Assembly: GCA_963681505.1 (NCBI GenBank)
Contig: OY811975.1
Coordinates: forward strand, 4,218,345 to 4,282,344
From: Eunapius fragilis
Taxonomy: Eukaryota; Porifera; Demospongiae; Spongillida; Spongillidae
Direction of reading: 5' to 3'
DNA length: 64,000 nucleotides
Shown: positions 63,401-64,000 of the stretch, one piece after another
How positions within the stretch are numbered: position 1 is the stretch's first letter
How the letters are laid out: each line of letters opens with the position of its first letter
Notes under the pieces: model-generated
Databases searched by the model: none
Seen by the model: the letters and a program-made list of their open reading frames with translations, nothing else
What the model was told of the DNA's origin: nothing
Translations under genes and position numbers: made by a program

Positions 63401-64000
63401 GGAAGGGAAGGGGAGGGGAGGAGGAAGGGAAGGGAAGGGGAGGGGAGGAGGAAGGGAAGGGAAGGGGAGGAGGAAGGGAAGGCGAGGGGAGGAGGAAGGG
63501 AAGGGAAGGGAAGGGAAGGGAAGGGGAGGAGGAAGGGAAGGGAAGGGAAGGGAAGGGGAGGAGGAAGGGAAGGCGAGGGGAGGAGGAAGGGAAGGGAAGG
63601 GGAGGAGGAAGGGAAGAGAAGGGGAGGGGAGGAGGAAGGGAATGGGGAGGGGAGGAGGAAGGAAAGTGGAGGAGGAAGGGAAGGAGAGGGGAGGAGGAAG
63701 GGAATGGGGAGGGGAGGAGAAAAGGAGGAAGGAAGGAAAGGGGAGGGGAGGAGGAAGGAAAGGGAAAGGGGAGGAGGTGATATAGATAGATTTGAGGTAC
63801 ATATATGCATATGAATCTACGTACTCGACAATGACCACAATAGCACTCACCCATGCGCCGGATCCACCACAATAGCCCTCGGCTTGTCCAGACCGTTGGC
63901 AAACAGTATTGCACGCTTTGCCCCATTCAGGTCAGCCACCTCAATGTGCTTGAGCCCGGAGTCAGTCCAGTAGATCTTGTCATTTATCCAGTCCACAGCT
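51391..64000 (-). CDS. LDL receptor-related protein (LRP4/5/6 type), 3' 20 exons; 5' end outside window
   Basis: Exons in transcript order: 64000(partial)-63851, 63336-62936, 61924-61802, 61661-61477, 60951-60749, 60260-60069, 59700-59504, 59439-59299, 58323-58126, 57375-57171, 56910-56711, 56536-56324, 55539-55399, 55015-54598, 54245-53833, 53698-53570, 53121-52989, 52872-52850, 52511-52421, 52030-51391. They join in frame as 1464 residues plus TAA, all GT-AG. The protein is a type I cell-surface receptor: four six-bladed YWTD propellers each followed by an EGF module, a Ser/Thr/Pro stalk, one TM helix and a tail of about 215 residues. Four propeller-EGF units are shared by LRP4, LRP5 and LRP6, which bind Wnt, agrin or antagonists. 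There are no LDLa repeats between the last EGF and the TM, as in LRP4 and unlike LRP5/6. The tail has neither a PPPSPxS nor an NPxY motif that I can find. Subfamily is therefore left open; LDLa repeats could precede propeller 1 outside the window. Confidence 0.93.
52421..52511 (-). CDS. LRP transmembrane exon
   Basis: Encodes [20 protein letters not shown] and IIVLIIVTR, a single hydrophobic helix of about 26 residues followed by Arg-Arg stop-transfer residues at the junction with the last exon. Confidence 0.93.
52850..52872 (-). CDS. LRP 23-nt micro-exon before the TM segment
   Basis: The sequence between a clean acceptor (TTTCTCGTAG) and donor (GTGAGT) is only 23 nt. It encodes YNDDSFN, completing an Ile codon with the previous exon and starting a Val codon with the next. 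Both phases match exactly, and skipping it would shift the frame ahead of the TM helix. Confidence 0.82.
52989..53698 (-). CDS. LRP degenerate EGF module 4 and Ser/Thr/Pro stalk
   Basis: Exons 53570-53698 and 52989-53121. The first encodes [30 protein letters not shown] and NET: six cysteines, but with a shortened second half. The second encodes a Pro/Ser/Thr-rich stalk ([38 protein letters not shown]), likely O-glycosylated. The donor of the first is the GTGAGC revealed by frame continuity (NET joins GVPLHLQ through one Phe codon). Confidence 0.87.
53440..53535 (+). repeat. GT/ATGT microsatellite (LRP intron)
   Basis: A GT run passing into ATGT repeats, located between the stalk and EGF 4 exons. 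Confidence 0.88.
53833..55015 (-). CDS. LRP propeller 4, two large exons
   Basis: Exons 54598-55015 and 53833-54245. They encode [56 protein letters not shown], then [40 protein letters not shown] and [14 protein letters not shown]. The YWTD motifs are degenerate (FWVA, YWIA, YWMD, FWTE). Each exon equals two or three blade exons merged. Confidence 0.9.
54254..54590 (+). repeat. ATGT tetranucleotide array with flanking GT runs (propeller 4 intron)
   Basis: About 45 ATGT units with ATGC interruptions, followed by a GT run. It fills nearly the whole 352-bp intron between the two propeller 4 exons. Confidence 0.92.
55017..55235 (+). repeat. GT run and GGAGGGATAGGTGTGTGTG repeats (LRP intron)
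   Basis: A GT run of about 45 bases abuts the acceptor, followed by about five copies of a 28-38-bp G/GT-rich unit and a poly-G run. Confidence 0.85.
55399..55539 (-). CDS. LRP EGF-like module 3
   Basis: A phase 1-1 exon encoding [38 protein letters not shown] and PK. Six cysteines. The acceptor (AG just before ACTTC) is weakly pyrimidine-rich but is the only one that keeps frame with the previous exon. Confidence 0.88.
56324..58323 (-). CDS. LRP propeller 3, four exons
   Basis: Exons 58126-58323, 57171-57375, 56711-56910 and 56324-56536. They encode [18 protein letters not shown] and [20 protein letters not shown]; then [20 protein letters not shown] and [12 protein letters not shown]; then [19 protein letters not shown]; then [20 protein letters not shown]. 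Exon sizes (198, 205, 200, 213) mirror those of propeller 2 (185, 203, 192, 197). Confidence 0.93.
56570..56710 (+). repeat. ATAC and AC microsatellite (propeller 3 intron)
   Basis: ATAC/ACAC mixture followed by a pure AC run of about 36 copies that ends at the donor of the neighbouring exon. Confidence 0.92.
58324..59265. repeat. 28-bp minisatellite, about 33 copies (LRP intron)
   Basis: The unit is GAGGAGGTGGTATAGGGAAG plus GGAGGGGT on the plus strand, with GAGGAGT and GAGGTGG variants. It begins directly at the acceptor of the first propeller-3 exon, so the array forms the intron's pyrimidine-rich 3' end in the transcript. Pro/Ser/Leu/Tyr frames of up to 371 codons (minus) are artefacts. 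Confidence 0.94.
59299..59439 (-). CDS. LRP EGF-like module 2
   Basis: A phase 1-1 exon encoding [32 protein letters not shown] and TCAS. Six cysteines are present, with a slightly long middle loop carrying an NGT glycosylation site. Confidence 0.93.
59504..61661 (-). CDS. LRP propeller 2, four exons
   Basis: Exons 61477-61661, 60749-60951, 60069-60260 and 59504-59700. They encode [17 protein letters not shown] and [14 protein letters not shown]; then [20 protein letters not shown] and [14 protein letters not shown]; then [20 protein letters not shown] and [18 protein letters not shown]; then [20 protein letters not shown]. This is one complete six-bladed propeller of about 260 residues. Confidence 0.94.
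60462..60700 (+). repeat. 19-bp C-rich repeat, about 12 copies (LRP intron)
   Basis: Units read CCCTCCCCAGACCTCCTCA with small changes. Confidence 0.85.
60965..61225 (+). repeat. 18-bp G/A-rich repeat (LRP intron)
   Basis: Units of GAGGGAGGGTGGGAGGAG in tandem, purine-only on the plus strand and pyrimidine-only in the transcript, ending next to an exon acceptor. Confidence 0.85.
61802..61924 (-). CDS. LRP EGF-like module 1
   Basis: One symmetric phase 1-1 exon encoding [20 protein letters not shown] and YSCVCPTGM, with six cysteines in C-x5-C-x3-C spacing followed by CxC and a last Cys (HSC). NPC..NGGC is the LRP-type EGF opening. Confidence 0.93.
62575..62935 (+). repeat. C/T/A-rich short repeat (LRP intron)
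   Basis: Degenerate units of CTCACTCCCACCTCTCC lie directly against the donor side of the propeller 1 exon. Confidence 0.8.
62936..64000 (-). CDS. LRP propeller 1 (C-terminal blades), partial
   Basis: Exons 63851-64000 (cut by the window edge) and 62936-63336. The first encodes [33 protein letters not shown] and [14 protein letters not shown]. The second encodes [20 protein letters not shown], then [20 protein letters not shown], then [20 protein letters not shown]. These are classic YWTD blades with LDG/LNG turns. The 401-nt exon equals two ordinary blade exons fused. Confidence 0.93.
63360..63780 (+). repeat. Purine-only GGGGAGGAGGAAGGGAA repeat (LRP intron)
   Basis: About 420 bases of G and A only on the plus strand, units of roughly 17-27 bp. 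The gene's transcript reads this as a long polypyrimidine tract before the acceptor. Confidence 0.88.

Noticed and set aside
51391-64000. Firm naming of the receptor as LRP5/6
   Set aside because: No LDLa repeats before the TM and no PPPSPxS motif were found; the N-terminal part is missing, so only LRP4/5/6 type is supported.

Overview
The window is animal nuclear DNA. It holds two complete spliced genes, the 3' part of a third, and a probably broken single-exon receptor gene. EGF plus YWTD beta-propeller ectodomains, an EAR-repeat secreted protein and a C2CD5 orthologue all point to a metazoan. The cAMP-receptor-like (class E type) GPCR, the mid-level GC content and the repeat-filled introns would fit a sponge or another early-branching animal, but that placement is inference. 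I placed 50 introns; all are GT-AG and every exon junction keeps frame.

Layout. Positions 1-1840 show no convincing gene. A seven-transmembrane cAMP-receptor-like GPCR lies on the minus strand (1841-2887) with two frame breaks. Head to head with it, 3147-44123 (+) is a complete 29-exon C2CD5 (CDP138) orthologue of 1030 residues, carrying an N-terminal C2 domain, YbjQ-like repeats and a CxxC...CxxC cluster. Only 263 bp beyond its stop, 44387-46497 (+) is a 4-exon gene for a secreted 413-residue protein with a short coiled coil and seven EAR repeats (TSPEAR/LGI type), preceded by a TATA box. Positions 46498-51390 are intergenic and contain a perfect hairpin and a TTAA-flanked, piggyBac-like decayed element (48791-50975). 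From 51391 to the window edge (-) run the last 20 exons of an LRP4/5/6-type receptor: the end of propeller 1, then EGF, propeller 2, EGF, propeller 3, EGF, propeller 4, a degenerate EGF, a Ser/Thr/Pro stalk, one TM helix and a proline-rich tail. Its 5' end is outside the window.

Most sequence by length is intronic tandem repeat. Each large C2CD5 intron carries its own minisatellite (units of 19 to 54 bp), plus long AC/GT, CT and ATGT tracts and poly-G/C runs. Several minisatellites have unit lengths divisible by three and so create long spurious ORFs. Three MITE-like inverted-repeat elements also sit in C2CD5 introns.

The genes do not form an obvious pathway. C2CD5 is a cytosolic membrane-traffic protein; the EAR protein and the LRP act outside the cell or at its surface.
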